From Dipteris shenzhenensis (lineage: Eukaryota; Polypodiophyta; Polypodiopsida; Gleicheniales), in NCBI GenBank assembly GCA_047967505.1, contig CM106540.1: a stretch of DNA of 64,000 bases; one strand, given 5' to 3'. The first letter of the stretch is position 1; the number at the start of each line of letters is the position of its first letter. The translations under genes were made by a program, and so were the position numbers. The notes under the pieces are model-generated. The model searched no databases. It saw nothing but the letters and a program-made list of their open reading frames with translations, and had not been told where the DNA came from. Positions 46,297 to 58,006 of this stretch are shown piece after piece.

Positions 46297-48430
46297 GTTT
46301 TTTTGTACCAAAAATCTTCGACTACTACATCCCACTTCTCATAGGTTGTTCCCAAATTATCCTTAAATGCTTCCTCAACCTTGTGCTTAGCTGTAAGCCA
46401 TGTTATAGTATCATGGGCATCATTGAGTTTTTCTTGAGGGCATGTTAATTGGTGTTTAAGCGGAGCTTGCTTAATAACACCATCGCATCCATTATGTTCA
46501 CCCTTACCATGGCTAGACCCAAAGAAATTCCACATCATGTCTCGACCGGTCAAGGATTTGAACCTTGAGACAAAGTAGAATCCACATGCTAATTTAAATT
46601 GAGAGGCGGCACCATCTGACCACACCCAATGTTGTTTTATATTTTCTACATGGGATTTTCCTTTTTCATCCATTCCCAATGCAGTAGAAAAGCATGCTGC
46701 ACAAATAAGGTGTCATGTTTCCTATCACCTGAAATGTATAAATTGTATGTGCATTGCATTCACCTGGACTCTTGTGAGTCAGCAAGTAGATTGGCATCAT
46801 GCATAGAAGAATCAAGCATATGACTGTATGTGATATGCACAAGAATTGTTATTTGCTTGTTGTACCAGTGAGCACTTTGTATCTCATCTTGTTCTTGAAA
46901 TGAATAAGTTTCAGCAAAATCTATGATAGAGACAATAGTGTCATGGGGAAAATTGGCAAGGCACATCCTAACATGCTTATCCTACTAGCTGGTCTTGAAA
47001 TTATGAAGCACATATTTTGGGATGGATTGAACCACATGACTTATACGCTCGCTTGGTAGAGTGCTCTTATATGATAGTAGCCATCTCTTTTTATCGCATC
47101 CTTCAACATTGACATTTTAAAATCTCCTCCATTTTAGAGCAACATGGTTGTATTTGCTCATTTCATTTGGACAAACATGAAATGTCTTCTTCTTCAGCTT
47201 CAGACTGCAATGCTTGCATGTGCCATGAATGCATTCAATGTGGTGCCACTCACGGTCTCCCTTTGGACAAACCACTGGCTCCCACATAGGCCTTAGGCTA
47301 CAAAACTTGCTCTCCCTTGCAATACATGATGAGGATCTAGGTGGCTTGCAAACTGTGCATTCATCAAAGAGACATGGGCATCGATCTACTCCAACACGAC
47401 TAGATCTCAAGTCAATCATAGCCTACTGGGCTAGGTCAAAGTCTATGTGTGTTTTGCAATAACAAACATTTTTGTCTTTGAGTTTCCTGATGTACCAGGC
47501 CTTACAATGCTCAAAGCTCCTCTGCCCAATTGAAATGTCTGGATTCTGATCCATAAACTTGAGATACAACTCCGTCTACTGACCCAACATGTAGGAATAA
47601 TGAAATAGTGAGCCCTCTTTTAAATGGCAGTGAGCCACCTTTTTGCACTACTAAAACAAGACAACAAAGCTTAATTAAAGTATGTAATGAAGCAAAATAA
47701 TTTTCAACCACCGCGCTGGTTTAGGATAGTCATAATTTCAACTATCGGGCTAGTTTAGGACAGTCATAATTTCACTCACTGGGCTGGTTTAGGACACATT
47801 TAGGATAGTCAACCACCAGGCTGGTTTAGGACATATTTCGAACAGTCACAATTTCAACCACCGGGATGGTTGACATTGTCACAATTTTAACCACCGGGCT
47901 GGTTTAGCCTGACAGTCTCAACTTCACATATTCTAGCGATTGAGCTAAAGCAGCCTATGGTTGCATGATGTTCCAACCATCTGACTGGTTTAGGACAATC
48001 ACATTTAGTCCAAGCCTGGTTTAAGAAATGAAACATGTAAACTATCCCAAAGCTTAATCACAAACAACCACTGGGCGTGTTTAGGCACCACTGACCTACA
48101 TTGTATCTAGCACCACTGACCTGCATTGTATCTAGCATGTGTATGATGTGCTCCTCAAACACCTTGTGTCCCGTCCGCTTTTTACAGATGTCTTTCTATT
48201 TGGAGAAACTCTCGTATTTTTGTGCCAAAACTTCGTCACTATAGCAATGACTTCCGCACTTAGGTTGTCTCTCCTTTTCTTGTGTTCTGTTGATGCCTAC
48301 TGACTTCTCCAATCGAGACGATCATGCATTGCTTTTGCTCTACATTTAACCGTTGGAGCCATGTTGGTCCTTTTGATTGACAACATATTCGACATTGTGC
48401 GGCCAAGCCGTTTCTCCTTCGTTTTAGGGA
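46197..48430 (-). pseudogene. Cys-rich DDE-like transposase of a plant DNA transposon
   Basis: Minus strand, in order. At about 48230-48130: RVSPNRK and RDTRCLRSTSYTC. At 47600-47420: LYLKFMDQNPDISIGQRSFE, HCKAWYIRKLKDKNVCYCKT. Then a Cys-rich part (CLFDECTVCKPP, CSLRPMWEPVVC, WHHIECIHGTCKHC, CPNEMSKYNHVALKWRRF). At 46980-46760: DTIVSIIDFAETYSFQEQ, DEIQSAHWYNKQITILVHIT. At 46640-46480: HWVWSDGAASQFKLACGFYF, MMWNFFGSSHGKGEHNG. The spaced Asp residues (IDFAE, WSDGAASQFK) look like an RNase H-fold DDE transposase, a class I recall as uncharacterised proteins in mosses and lycophytes; I cannot name the superfamily. TAG stops (e.g. FKTS then two TAG near 47010) and frame changes show decay. Repeats at 47700-48090 may occupy an intron. 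Confidence 0.7.
47700..48090. repeat. ~50-bp imperfect repeats within the transposase locus
   Basis: ACCACCGGGCTGGTTTAGGA with TAGTCA(T/C)AATTTCA spacers recurs about seven times. The copies are diverged. The motif CCACCGGGCTGG resembles part of the ~240-bp array upstream (CCACCACCGGGCT), so the two may be related. Confidence 0.8.
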
Positions 48431-48959
48431 ACACCAATGTATGCAAGATACCTATATACATAAAATTCTTTAAACCTCACCAAAAATGGCTACACCTAAG
48501 CAAACAATGACCCTCCAAGATACTTTTGAACTACATTCCTAGCATTGTTGTAGAGACTTTTGATTGGGATTTGGAGATAACAAAGTACATAGAAGTTAAG
48601 AAAGTTGGAAGCACAACTTACAATTCAACATCCAAATCGAGTAGTGCCAAAGCTATTATGCTATTTGACATGATTAACATGATTAATTATGGTTGCTTTG
48701 ATTTCCTTGCAACACCAACTATGCATCACCAATGCAAGCGAGGTCGATTGCTATAAGACAAATGTGTCGTATTAGATGACTTGCTGGTAGAACAAACACT
48801 TCATGGTAGCAAAGACATTGTTGTAGAATTCATGAGGCTCTGTCCGATGACAACAATGACAGAAAAACAAATATGCTCGAAGATTTATAGGATGCATGGC
48901 AAGGGGCAAGCACATTTCAATCGACACCATGACACATGCGATGCATGATGAGAAGTTCT
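48431..48959. other. Unassigned, possible Helitron N-terminal traces
   Basis: A plus frame at 48526-48753 reads YIPSIVVETFDWDLEITKYI and further, ending in HHQCKRGRLL. It may be part of the Helitron N-terminal region or of an unrelated gene. No diagnostic motif is present. Confidence 0.35.
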
Positions 48960-51900
48960 ACGAGCCGATAAGGGAGTTTAAAGTCTTTCAACCTTGTTCG
49001 CTAACACCTTTTCTAATGCTAATGCTTGCACTTCTTGTAAGAATCTCATCTTTGTGAAACAACTACAAGTAGCAAATTCCATTGCATCTACCATGCTCGC
49101 AAGCGCATGCGATCTCATTGGCCATCAATCCCAGACACAAGTGATAAAAATTTGTTGCAAATGTGCGAAGTGTCTAAATGTAGCAAACTACCGGATCTAT
49201 TTGTAGGCTCAATACTCCAATTCAATAGTTCTACCAAGAACATCTCGAAGCTAAACGTAGTCATAGCATGCCTTGTGTCCATAAGGACACCATTTGCACA
49301 AATTATGGAGCTAAACTACGAGGGACAATATGGTCTATGAGGACACATAATAAATGTGATAGCGAGCAAGGAGAGAGCACAGCAAGTGTTACCACATTTC
49401 TTGAGCGATGACGCATGCTTGCTGATGGGCATTATATGCAAATTAGAATACAAACACTGTTACACATGAGTGGTTTGGTGCGGCCCTTACTAACAATGAA
49501 GGCTTTTCAAGAACTCATCTCAACACATCTACATGTGCAGAGCAAGGTAGTCTTCAACCATGATTGGGTTAATCATATTAACTCGATGCAAGCAAATACA
49601 AGACAATGAAAGGGAGGCAAGCCAAAGCAAAGAATTATATGGTTTGTGCACTTTAACTGGCATAAAGGCCAAACACGATTCTACCATGAGAACTACCTTC
49701 TTTATGTATCTCGAAAACGCAATCATAGCAATAGGTAAAATGTGGGTAGATGCATATCATGAACACAAAGTGACCATCAAAGCAAATAGAGACAAATTCA
49801 CCAAGACAATACTCCCAACGACCAGCAACAGCCACTCATCCAAAGCAACCAAGTCATTTGCGACCAACCACTATAGCTAACGACATCGGAGCAGGCATAA
49901 TGCAACCCAGAAGCAGTGTTCAACAAAAACCAAGGTTTTATGTCAGGGGAATTGGTAAATTAAAAAAAAAATCTTAAAATTTTGGGAGGGAAGGTTTTTA
50001 AATTTGTAATTTTGAGGCCATTTTAGTTATACTTTGGTGAAAAACCTGCAAAATCTAGAAAAAAGACCTTGTAAATTTTGAAGTTGAAGGTTTTTGTATT
50101 GGTTACCAAAAATGTTTTTTGGTGAACACTACCCAAAAGCCAACCAATGCTGTTTGCACAATACATACAAGCTAATGCCAAACAAGGATTATCGTGACAT
50201 AATCACGACTCTTCCATAGCGATATCATGCTACAAAAGATATTGCAACCCATGAAAGCCATTCATCTCTTCCTTACAGGAGGCACTGACATTGGCAAAAC
50301 ATTCACCTTGCAAACCATAGTCCATGGCTTGCCCCACCTCCACACAAGAACAACAAAATCTGACACCGACTTGCCAAGAGCATTGTTGATGGCATATATA
50401 GGCAGGGCCGCATTTCATGTAGGCGGAACAACTATCCACTTAGCCCTACACTTCCCCTTGTGACTCATCCCGCAAAAAACCTCACATGAGAAAACCCCGA
50501 TAATCTCAGTGCACAATATAAAAACCTACGACTAGTCGTGTTTGACGAAGCATCTCTAATCGAACAAAGCTTACTGAACCTAATTGATGTGAGACTCCAA
50601 CCAATTAAGCACAATCATTTAAAACCATTCGTTGATACTCTGCGGTGATCTATGCCAAGTAAGCCCAGTTAGAGATGCTTGGATATTCAAAAAATGCAAG
50701 ACTTCCATGAGTCTATTCTAATTGTCATATTGGGAAGAGAAGATTCGATGCTATGAACTAAGAATAATAAATGCGATAAAAAAAGATAAAAAATACATAG
50801 AAATGCTAAATAGAATCAGAACCGCATGCCATGATGATAGTGACTTGCAGTGCCTAAATGACACTTCCCTTCGTTAGCCACTAACTACCACTGATATTCC
50901 TCATTTTTTCTACACAAACGCATAAAAAGAGAAGCACAATCAACATGTGTTCGACAGCTTGCCTAGCACTGTCCACATTCTGCATGCAATTGACAAAAAA
51001 AGCAAAACATGTAGCAAACAAATCAAATCTCCAGCAAACCCCTAAGCAACAACTGGCTTGCATGCATCTTTGTCATTGAAACAAGGCATGATAGTCGAGA
51101 TTTGTAGTGGGGACATAGACATACCCGACGAACTAGTCAACGGCACTAATGGCACATTCCAAGATGTCAGCACATGTGGCCAGTAAACAATTGTATGCGT
51201 GGACTTCCATAACGATAGCATTGGCTTTAAGGCACGAGATGAAAATCATCGCCTATAGATATAATAACGACACAATCTTGCACAGATGGACACCAATACA
51301 ACAAATCACAAAAGAATTCCAAGTTCAACTTGGCAAGAATTCGCGAAACATGATCAAAAGGAAGCAGTTCCCAATGCAACTGCGGACGGCCAATGCAAGA
51401 ACAATACATAGATAACAAGGATTCACAATGGCAAGCATCGCTTTCAACCTGCAAAACATACAAACTCTCATTTGGTGTACACGGCTCTCTCACATCTCAT
51501 CCACGGAAAACCTTTTCTTGCTTAGCAAACAAGAAAGGAAACATATCAAAGTTGACGCTGACATTCTACAAGAAACAGCACGCTTGCAAATACAAAATGA
51601 AACTGTTTGTAGTGGGATTTGTCAACATAAACAACATCCACATAGTGATCTCATCACTCAACATAGTGTCGCTGAATATGCATTTGCAGGACATACTCAG
51701 CGACATAAGTATCATGCCTGGTGACATCTTGCATCTCCAACAAATAAAACAACATCCAACAGCCAATTCCAATTTAGTCGGCTTTGACCAGATATGCCGA
51801 TATAGAGGGCACGGCCTCTCGCTACTATACAAGAAGTCATAAACTTTGATTACGCACATGACAAGCATCTTGACTGATGTGGAGATAATAAATGCAACTT

Positions 51901-52060
51901 TCCGCAATGAGACACACAATGAGTTGCACATAATAGTAGCTTACAAATCACTGAAGGCAAGCATCCATCGCTTCATCGAAAGCCTGGAAGACACCCTAGC
52001 AACAATAGATGCCAATAGCCTAATCATTAGATTTGCATCATCAACATCAACTTGTTGAAA
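48960..52060 (+). pseudogene. Helitron/Helentron Rep-helicase remnant with EEP-like domain
   Basis: Plus strand, several frames. N-terminal part at 49100-49460: LPDLFVGSILQFNSSTKNIS, PFAQIMELNYEGQYGL, ASKERAQQVLPHFL. At 49590-49830: RIIWFVHFNWHKGQTRFYHE, NYLLYVSRKRN, VDAYHEHKVTIKANRDKF, as in Helitron proteins before the helicase. Pif1-type helicase: Walker A FLTGGTDIGKTF (50268, with GxGK Gly replaced by Asp), RALLMAYIGRAAFHVGGTTI, Walker B VVFDEASLIEQ (50538), LILCGDLCQVSPV (about 50635), and C-terminal ANARTIHR with STENLFLLSKQERKHIKVDA. Then NIVSLNMHLQDILSDISIMP and GDILHLQQIK, GHGLSLLYKKS, which look like an endonuclease/exonuclease/phosphatase domain, a feature of Helentrons. The HUH nuclease section is not visible where expected (before 49590), and a MITE splits the gene at 49918-50127. 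Confidence 0.82.
49918..50127. mobile_element. 210-bp MITE, copy 1 (inside Helitron)
   Basis: Begins GTTCAACAAAAACCAAGG and ends ATGTTTTTTGGTGAAC; the ends are near-perfect inverted repeats (GTTCACCAAAAA type). A second copy at 53085-53289 shares the full length. It interrupts the Helitron between the pre-helicase region and Walker A. The target duplication is unclear. Confidence 0.8.
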
Positions 52061-53084
52061 TCAGCGCGTGTGTCAAGCATTTTGATGAACACACTTTTTA
52101 AAAAACCGTGCACTCAAATAATCAAGCAGCCAACAACAATTTACTAATCAACCCTAGACCACATTTCAACCAACATCAGTGAGACGAAGCATCACTATCA
52201 GGCACGAACCATTGTTACTGGTCCGACAACTCCTGCACATACATTCTCCAACCAAAGAAGGGACTCTAAACCAACAAATAGCAACAATCAATCGCTACCC
52301 CTCCCCCCCATCCCCCCCCACACCCTGCATTCGCATGCGTTGTACCAAAGGAACACAACCCAATGTAATCACACATCTCCTAGGATCCTCTATCAACTTC
52401 GGTAGAACTTCCACTAATGCTCAAAAAAACGTGCAAACCTAGTGTGTACATTCTCTTGCAATGGAAAGCCTTCTTGCAAATAATGTGCTAGCCCTAATGG
52501 CAGCTTCTCTGCAGCTACACATCTCTCCAACTTTGGCATGATTAGTGAAATTTTCACCTTGTTTGAACTTGATAGAGTTAATCAGCAATAGTTGGAAGGT
52601 TGGAAGAAGCGAAGGTGTTGATTGGAGCACCTTGCTGCCATGCGTTAATTGACATATGCACCTTGGTGTCAATTGAGGCTTGTGGGTGAGTTATAAGAAG
52701 CATTCCAATGTAGTGTTGATTTTGGGAAATCAGATAACTTTTGATAAGAGCCACCATCTTTGCATTGACTGCAAATTCGAAGGGCTAATTTTTGTTTGCA
52801 TGCATTTTAATAGTGCACATGCTACCAAGAAAATATCATCGGGTGTTGCTTTCGCCGCAAATATAAATGGTGAAAGACTGCTGGCAACAACTGTTCCAAA
52901 TGTAGCAACGCAACTAGTGCTTGAAGTTGCAACTTGAAAATGGGAGGTGCCAAACAGAGCACTGATGGTGCATAAACGCATTCTGTGGATTACCTTGTGT
53001 GAATAAAGCTACATCGCCTCCAGTCGCAGATATGTCGATTCGTGGGCACGGATCATAAGTGTGTGTGTTTCAGTGTGGAGGAAT
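52061..53084. other. Helitron 3' flank, no gene recognised
   Basis: Short frames of 70-87 codons occur at 52179-52442 and 52680-52937 without domains. A C-rich run at 52300-52320 is notable. I did not find a CTRR end with hairpin that would mark a Helitron 3' terminus. Confidence 0.35.
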
Positions 53085-53289
53085 GTTCACCAAAAACCGA
53101 GGTTTTATGTCAGCGGAATTGTTAAACTTTTAAAAAAACCTTATAATTTTGGGAAAGAAGGTTTGTGAATTTGTAATTTTGAGGCAATTTTAGTTATATT
53201 TAGGTGAAAAACCTGCAAAATCTTGAAAAAAACATTGTAAATTTTGAAGTTGAAGGTTTTTGAATTGGTTAGCAAAAATGTTAGGTGAA
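53085..53289. mobile_element. 210-bp MITE, copy 2 (1.5 kb upstream of AP2)
   Basis: Begins GTTCACCAAAAACCGAGG and ends GTTAGGTGAA. It is collinear with copy 1 (ATTTTGGGA, TTGTAATTTTGAGGC, GGTGAAAAACCTGCAAAATC, TTGAAGTTGAAGGTTTTTG) with scattered differences and small indels. It lies upstream of the AP2 leader region. Confidence 0.8.
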
Positions 53290-54747
53290 TGAAGTGAACA
53301 AGAGATTGAGGGAACCATAATCTTTGTTCTAACTCACTCCTTCCCACTAGTGCTCTTCTGTGTGGCTCGCGCTCTAGGCTAGGTTCCATCATTCATGTCC
53401 ACGGTCATCAATATCAATCAATTTCAATCCAGCGAGCGCTGAGGGCATCGTTACTGATGTCCTGAGCACCGTCGTTCCGTGTACCCGATAACCACGACTT
53501 GGAAGCAACTGACCAGCGGGACAGAGAGGAAAAACAAAGACAAAAGGTAGAGGGAGAAAGCATTTTCCTATGGTCATGTCCTGCACCTTGTGATGTTAGG
53601 CTCTTTCTTTCTTTGATATCGAGCTTCGCACAGCAATATACATATCAGATACGGAGTCCTTGCATGATTGCTGCTGCTGCTGCTGCTTATTAGTAGCCTA
53701 CTAGCCGTGTCGCACCGGCAGCCAGCAGCAGCATTTTTCTTTTGGCCGCAGCACTTCTGATGAATCACCAGCCCGTCAGCAGCAGCTTGTTGCGTCGGCC
53801 AAGCCCCCCCCATCCGATCCGCATGCCCCCCTCCCACCTTTAAAGTTGCTATTCAACTAAGGCTCTCCTACCAAGTAATCTCCGTATATCTTGTATTTGC
53901 ACAGATCACCCACATAGCTAACGTTTGATACACACATTCGACAAGTAGAAGCTCTTTGTCAGCGGTGTAACAAAAGCAAAAGCTCCCCTCCCTGTATCTT
54001 TTCGTTCTTCCAAGTTCCGAAAATTCCTCCACCGATATTATGAACTGCAGCGACTTGCACTACTGCTGTGGGAGGGATAGTCAAACTGCTTTTTTGCTAC
54101 TTCTTTGATTGCCACTTGGTTGCTCCCTGCCTAGAAACACAAATCTAGTTGCGATTGCATCCGATTGGATCGGCCACCGATTGTAAGGGCAGCTCGCAAC
54201 CGCCAGACAAATATGCTCAGCCCGTCCGTTGGTTGGTTCTGCTGGATTAGGTGCTCGAATGGATGAACAATCGTACGTACTCCATCCTCATTACGGTTGG
54301 TGAAGGAGAGATATCTGTTCTGCGTTTGCCCCTAGGTGCCTTCACTTCCCCAGAGCTCGCACGCTCTGGACCTTACTCGCCAACGTCTCGGTTTCGTAGC
54401 TCTCCCACAAGTAATGCTCTTAGAAATATGAGAGGGACAGCAGTTCTTATCCATCCCGCTTCTCTTGTGCCGAATGCTGTACATGTGCGAAACCCTCATC
54501 GGTGCGCTGTGGTTCCCATAACCTCCAGAGAAAGAGCCCTCGCCTCACCATCTCTTGCCCAAGATTTAGGTCGCTGTTCATCACAAGGTCTTGCTCTTAC
54601 GTTGCAAGCGGCGAGCCTCGTATCTGTGCACGTTGACATTGCTTTTCTGTTGGCGAAGACGACCGTTCTTTACGGTTCAAGGAGAGACGATCGAGCCACA
54701 GCGTAACTGAGAGCCCTTCCCTCTTCTATAAACTGTGATCTTGCAAG
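53290..54747 (+). promoter_or_regulatory. AP2 upstream region and probable 5' leader
   Basis: The base composition rises in GC relative to the flanking transposons. It contains a (GCT)n run at 53671-53688, pyrimidine-rich stretches and several short open frames. TCTATAAACTG at 54723 is TATA-like but lies only 25 bp before the chosen ATG, too close to serve it. I could not place the transcription start. An intron in the leader is possible. Confidence 0.45.
54251..54706 (+). CDS. Possible upstream ORF, 151 codons
   Basis: An open frame MLEWMNNRTYSILITVGEGE... ending RRDDRATA stops 41 bp before the AP2 start codon, in a different phase. It has no domain and is rich in Ser/Arg/Ala, as expected of chance translation of GC-rich DNA. 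If it is in the AP2 transcript it is long for a plant uORF and could lower translation of AP2. It may equally be untranscribed promoter or a leader intron. Confidence 0.25.
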   Translation: MLEWMNNRTYSILITVGEGEISVLRLPLGAFTSPELARSGPYSPTSRFRSSPTSNALRNMRGTAVLIHPASLVPNAVHVRNPHRCAVVPITSRERALASPSLAQDLGRCSSQGLALTLQAASLVSVHVDIAFLLAKTTVLYGSRRDDRATA

Positions 54748-57700
54748 ATGCTGGATTTAAACGGCATGCCAGATGCGCAGGAGCAAGCTGCGAGACAAAG
54801 AGGGTCAACTCGCGGCGATCCGGATTTGAATGCTGCTTATGATCTGTCTGCAAGGGAGGAGGAGCAGATCGAACTGGGCCACGACGTTGTCAGAAGCTCG
54901 GAGCGATTGGCATCATCCGACTGCGAAGAAGACTTGAGCGGGATCGCTCAAGCTCTCTCCAAGCCGCAACAAGCAAAGCGAGCTGTATCCAAAGACTTCT
55001 CCGCAGATTATTCCGGAACTTCCATCTCTTCGGTTGTGAACGTTACCACCACAGAAACCTTGTCGCCCGAATGCGAAGCCTCCAGCCAAGACCCTCCTCC
55101 CGACCAAGAAGACATGCTCGTGGAAGGCGACGCCTCTTCCAACAACGGCGCAGCTGCAGTCAATCACAGGAGCAGCACGCTCTTGCCGCTCGTGCAAGAC
55201 TTAGGATACAATCCCTACGTCAAGGCTTTCGGGTACGACGAAACGTCCGAGACCTGTGCTCAAGCAAGAGCATCCAAGGCCATCGTCACAAGACAGTTGC
55301 TCCCCATCAAGTCTCCAGAGAGGATTCCTGCCCTCGCTGGCACCATGGACAGAGCTTACACGTCCTATCCCAGGGCTCAATGGACAGGCCTTCCTTTCTG
55401 CCTCCAATTAGCGGATACGTCCTTAAGGCAAAAGCCTCTGGAAGCCGTCATGCAACCCTTGAAGAAAAGCAGACGAGGACCTCGTTCCAGAAGTTCCCAA
55501 TACCGCGGAGTCACCTTTTACAGGCGGACTGGAAGATGGGAGTCTCATATCTGGTAAACTAGTAGCCTATTTTGCTTGCTACCCAGCCTCCGATAAGCTC
55601 TGGCCTTCTATGACTTGCTCTTTGTCTCTGTTTTTGCAGGGATTGTGGGAAACAGGTCTATCTTGGTAGTGTTATCTATCGTCCAGATTCTCATCACTTC
55701 TTCTAGTTTTTCCTAAGATAAAATGCTTTCTATGACCTTAGGGCGGCAGAGATCTGTCTTTTAATCAAATATTAATTTCTGAACTGTTGGTGCATTGTGC
55801 AAAATACAGGGGGATTCGATACAGCTCATGCGGCAGCACGGTATGCTTGTATTTTTCACAGGCGTGCTGTCTCTTCTTAATACGTGCCAATTCTTAGGTT
55901 TTTACGGACTGCTTCGACTACTTGTGTGTTCTGGAGGCGGTAGCATGTACACTCTGAGCCCTAACGATCGTGGACTGTGCATCAGGGCTTATGACAGGGC
56001 GGCCATTAAGTTCAGAGGTCCGGATGCTGACATCAACTTCAGTCTTTGCGATTACGAGGATGAGATGCAGCAGGTAACTAACTGTCTTTCCAAGTTTCTC
56101 TCGGATTCCCTAGCAATCTATCGACACTTGAACGTCCAAAATTGGGCCGCTCGTTGCAGATGGGTTCCCTTACCAAAGAAGAGTTCGTGCACATTCTCCG
56201 TCGACAAAGCACAGGTTTCTCACGCGGTAGTTCAAAATTTAGAGGAGTAACCCTCCACAAATGTGGACGCTGGGAAGCTAGAATGGGTCAATTCCTGGGG
56301 AAAAAGTATGTACGCCATCCGGTTCGCTCTACTATTAAGGCTTCGTTGAAGCATCTCATTAAAAGTCGAAGGCCGAGATTGATTGTTGCTATATGCGAGG
56401 CGCTTTCCTTACTCCTGGATTTTTCCTTCCAGGTACATCTACCTAGGCCTATTCGACAGCGAGGTGGAAGCTGCAAGGTCTCAATCACGCCTCCGAGTCT
56501 GCACTAATAAGACATTACAGATAAGAAAGCTGACGGAGATCCCTCTCTGTATGCAGGGCATATGATAGAGCTGCCATCCGTTGCAATGGCAGAGAGGCTG
56601 TCACAAATTTCGACCCTAATTCGTACGAAGATGACCTGTTCGCAGAAGCCAACTATGGTTGCAACAGCTTTCATTCATACGTCTCTTTTGTTCTAAAACT
56701 TTTTGGAATGTGATTTATTACAAGCAGATATAGTAACATTGGAATTTCTCGCGAGAAGCTCGTCTTAGCAAAATTACTCTCATATGCTATGATTATAAGC
56801 AAGGGTTTGTTCTGCAGGTTTTGGACAGAATTTAGAGCTAAGTCTCGGGACACCTCCGATCGAAAGAGCCCTGCATTCTCAAGAGACCAATAATGCCATA
56901 GCATTTAAGTCCCACTGCAACTTCCCAAGTTTTGATGAGCAGGAATCGAGGAATGCAAGGCCAAGATCCATATCAGTGAGATCCGAAACACGTGAAGAAA
57001 CAGTGAGGACGCTCGAATTTCCGGGGGTAATACGAGAAATTTGGCAGGTATTACATTGATCAGTTGTCCTTAAAGCTCCACACAAAGTAGCTCACTACTA
57101 AAATGTCCCACTCATTAGCACACGCTTTCCTCCAGGTTGAAGGAAGTAGTGAGAAACAGGAGCATATTGGAGCTTTGCATCCACGGCAATTGCATGCATC
57201 GTCTCTTTCGAGCATACAAAATGCTTTATTCAATGGTTTGCCAAGAGATGTGCCTATTACACGAATGCCTCTTGGACAGACGAGCTTTTCAAATGTGGAT
57301 AAACGTCAGGGAGAAACCCTGAAATACAACTTCGAGAGACCTGATCCTGGAATATGTGCCAAAGATGAGTTTCGCTTGAGCAGGCCAACGGCATCTGGTT
57401 CAAATCTAGCGTACAAGGTTAGATTAAATACGATGCATGAGTGGATTGCAAGTTTTGTAGGTTGATGTCTGTTTAGAAATGGTGGTTGTCTTTCAAGAAT
57501 TTCACACTATGTCCACATATTAGAAACTAAATCTACAGAGATTCTAGCAGGCATCTGGCGTTACTAATAGAGAAGGATTTCACAAGACCCGAATACTTGG
57601 CGATACAATATCATTTGCTCCTGTGAGGAGGGAGGCTCCCTCTGGTTGGACAATGCGAGCTCACCATGCAGAACCAGCGGCTGCAACCAAGTTACTAACT

Positions 57701-57928
57701 GCAGCATCATCAGGATTCTCACCCTATATCCCGCCTGCTGGTTTTACATTTCCTGATTGGTTGTACAAAAGAGAGGCGGATCAGTCTCTATTGGTCAATA
57801 AGCCTGGATCTGTGGTGTCCCTCCCACCTTCACTAGCAGTGACACACCATAAGAGCAGCAGCGCGACTAGAGCTACCCAAGAGCATAATTTTCTCGGTCT
57901 TTCCCTGGGTGTGGGCAGTAATCTATGA
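54748..57928 (+). CDS. AP2: APETALA2-like (euAP2) transcription factor, 10 exons
   Basis: Exons by GT-AG sites and phase: 54748-55553, 55640-55665, 55810-55840, 55986-56073, 56160-56305, 56433-56477, 56557-56657, 56818-57047, 57136-57417, 57551-57928. They sum to 2133 nt, 710 aa. The 26-, 31- and 45-bp micro-exons and the ten-exon layout match the conserved euAP2 gene plan. The N-terminus MLDLNGMPD holds a DLNxxP repression motif. [10 protein letters not shown] (239-248) is basic, nuclear-type. AP2 domain 1 is about 251-314 ([41 protein letters not shown]). The linker has [16 protein letters not shown]2 domain 2 is about 343-410 ([39 protein letters not shown]). EAR-like LELSLG (420-425) and LGLSLG (700-705) follow. 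These are DNA-binding regulators of flowering, organ identity or phase change in seed plants. All key residues appear intact. miR172 site in exon 10. Confidence 0.95.
57699..57719 (+). promoter_or_regulatory. miR172 target site in AP2 exon 10
   Basis: The 21 nt at 57699-57719 (CTGCAGCATC then ATCAGGATTCT) are identical to the canonical miR172 target of euAP2 genes. They encode the A-A-S-S-G-F peptide at residues 636-641. In known plants miR172 pairs here and blocks translation or cuts the mRNA, so the AP2 product is expected to be repressed where miR172 is present. Confidence 0.95.
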
Positions 57929-58006
57929 GGCCCGCGGGATAGGGCAGAGAGTTTCACCTTGAGAGAGAGGGCAAGGACTTTCAATCGTTTGGTGTAATTT
58001 AAATGG

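Noticed and set aside
54723-54733. TATA box for AP2
   Set aside because: It lies 25 bp before the start codon, so transcription from it would begin at or after the ATG.
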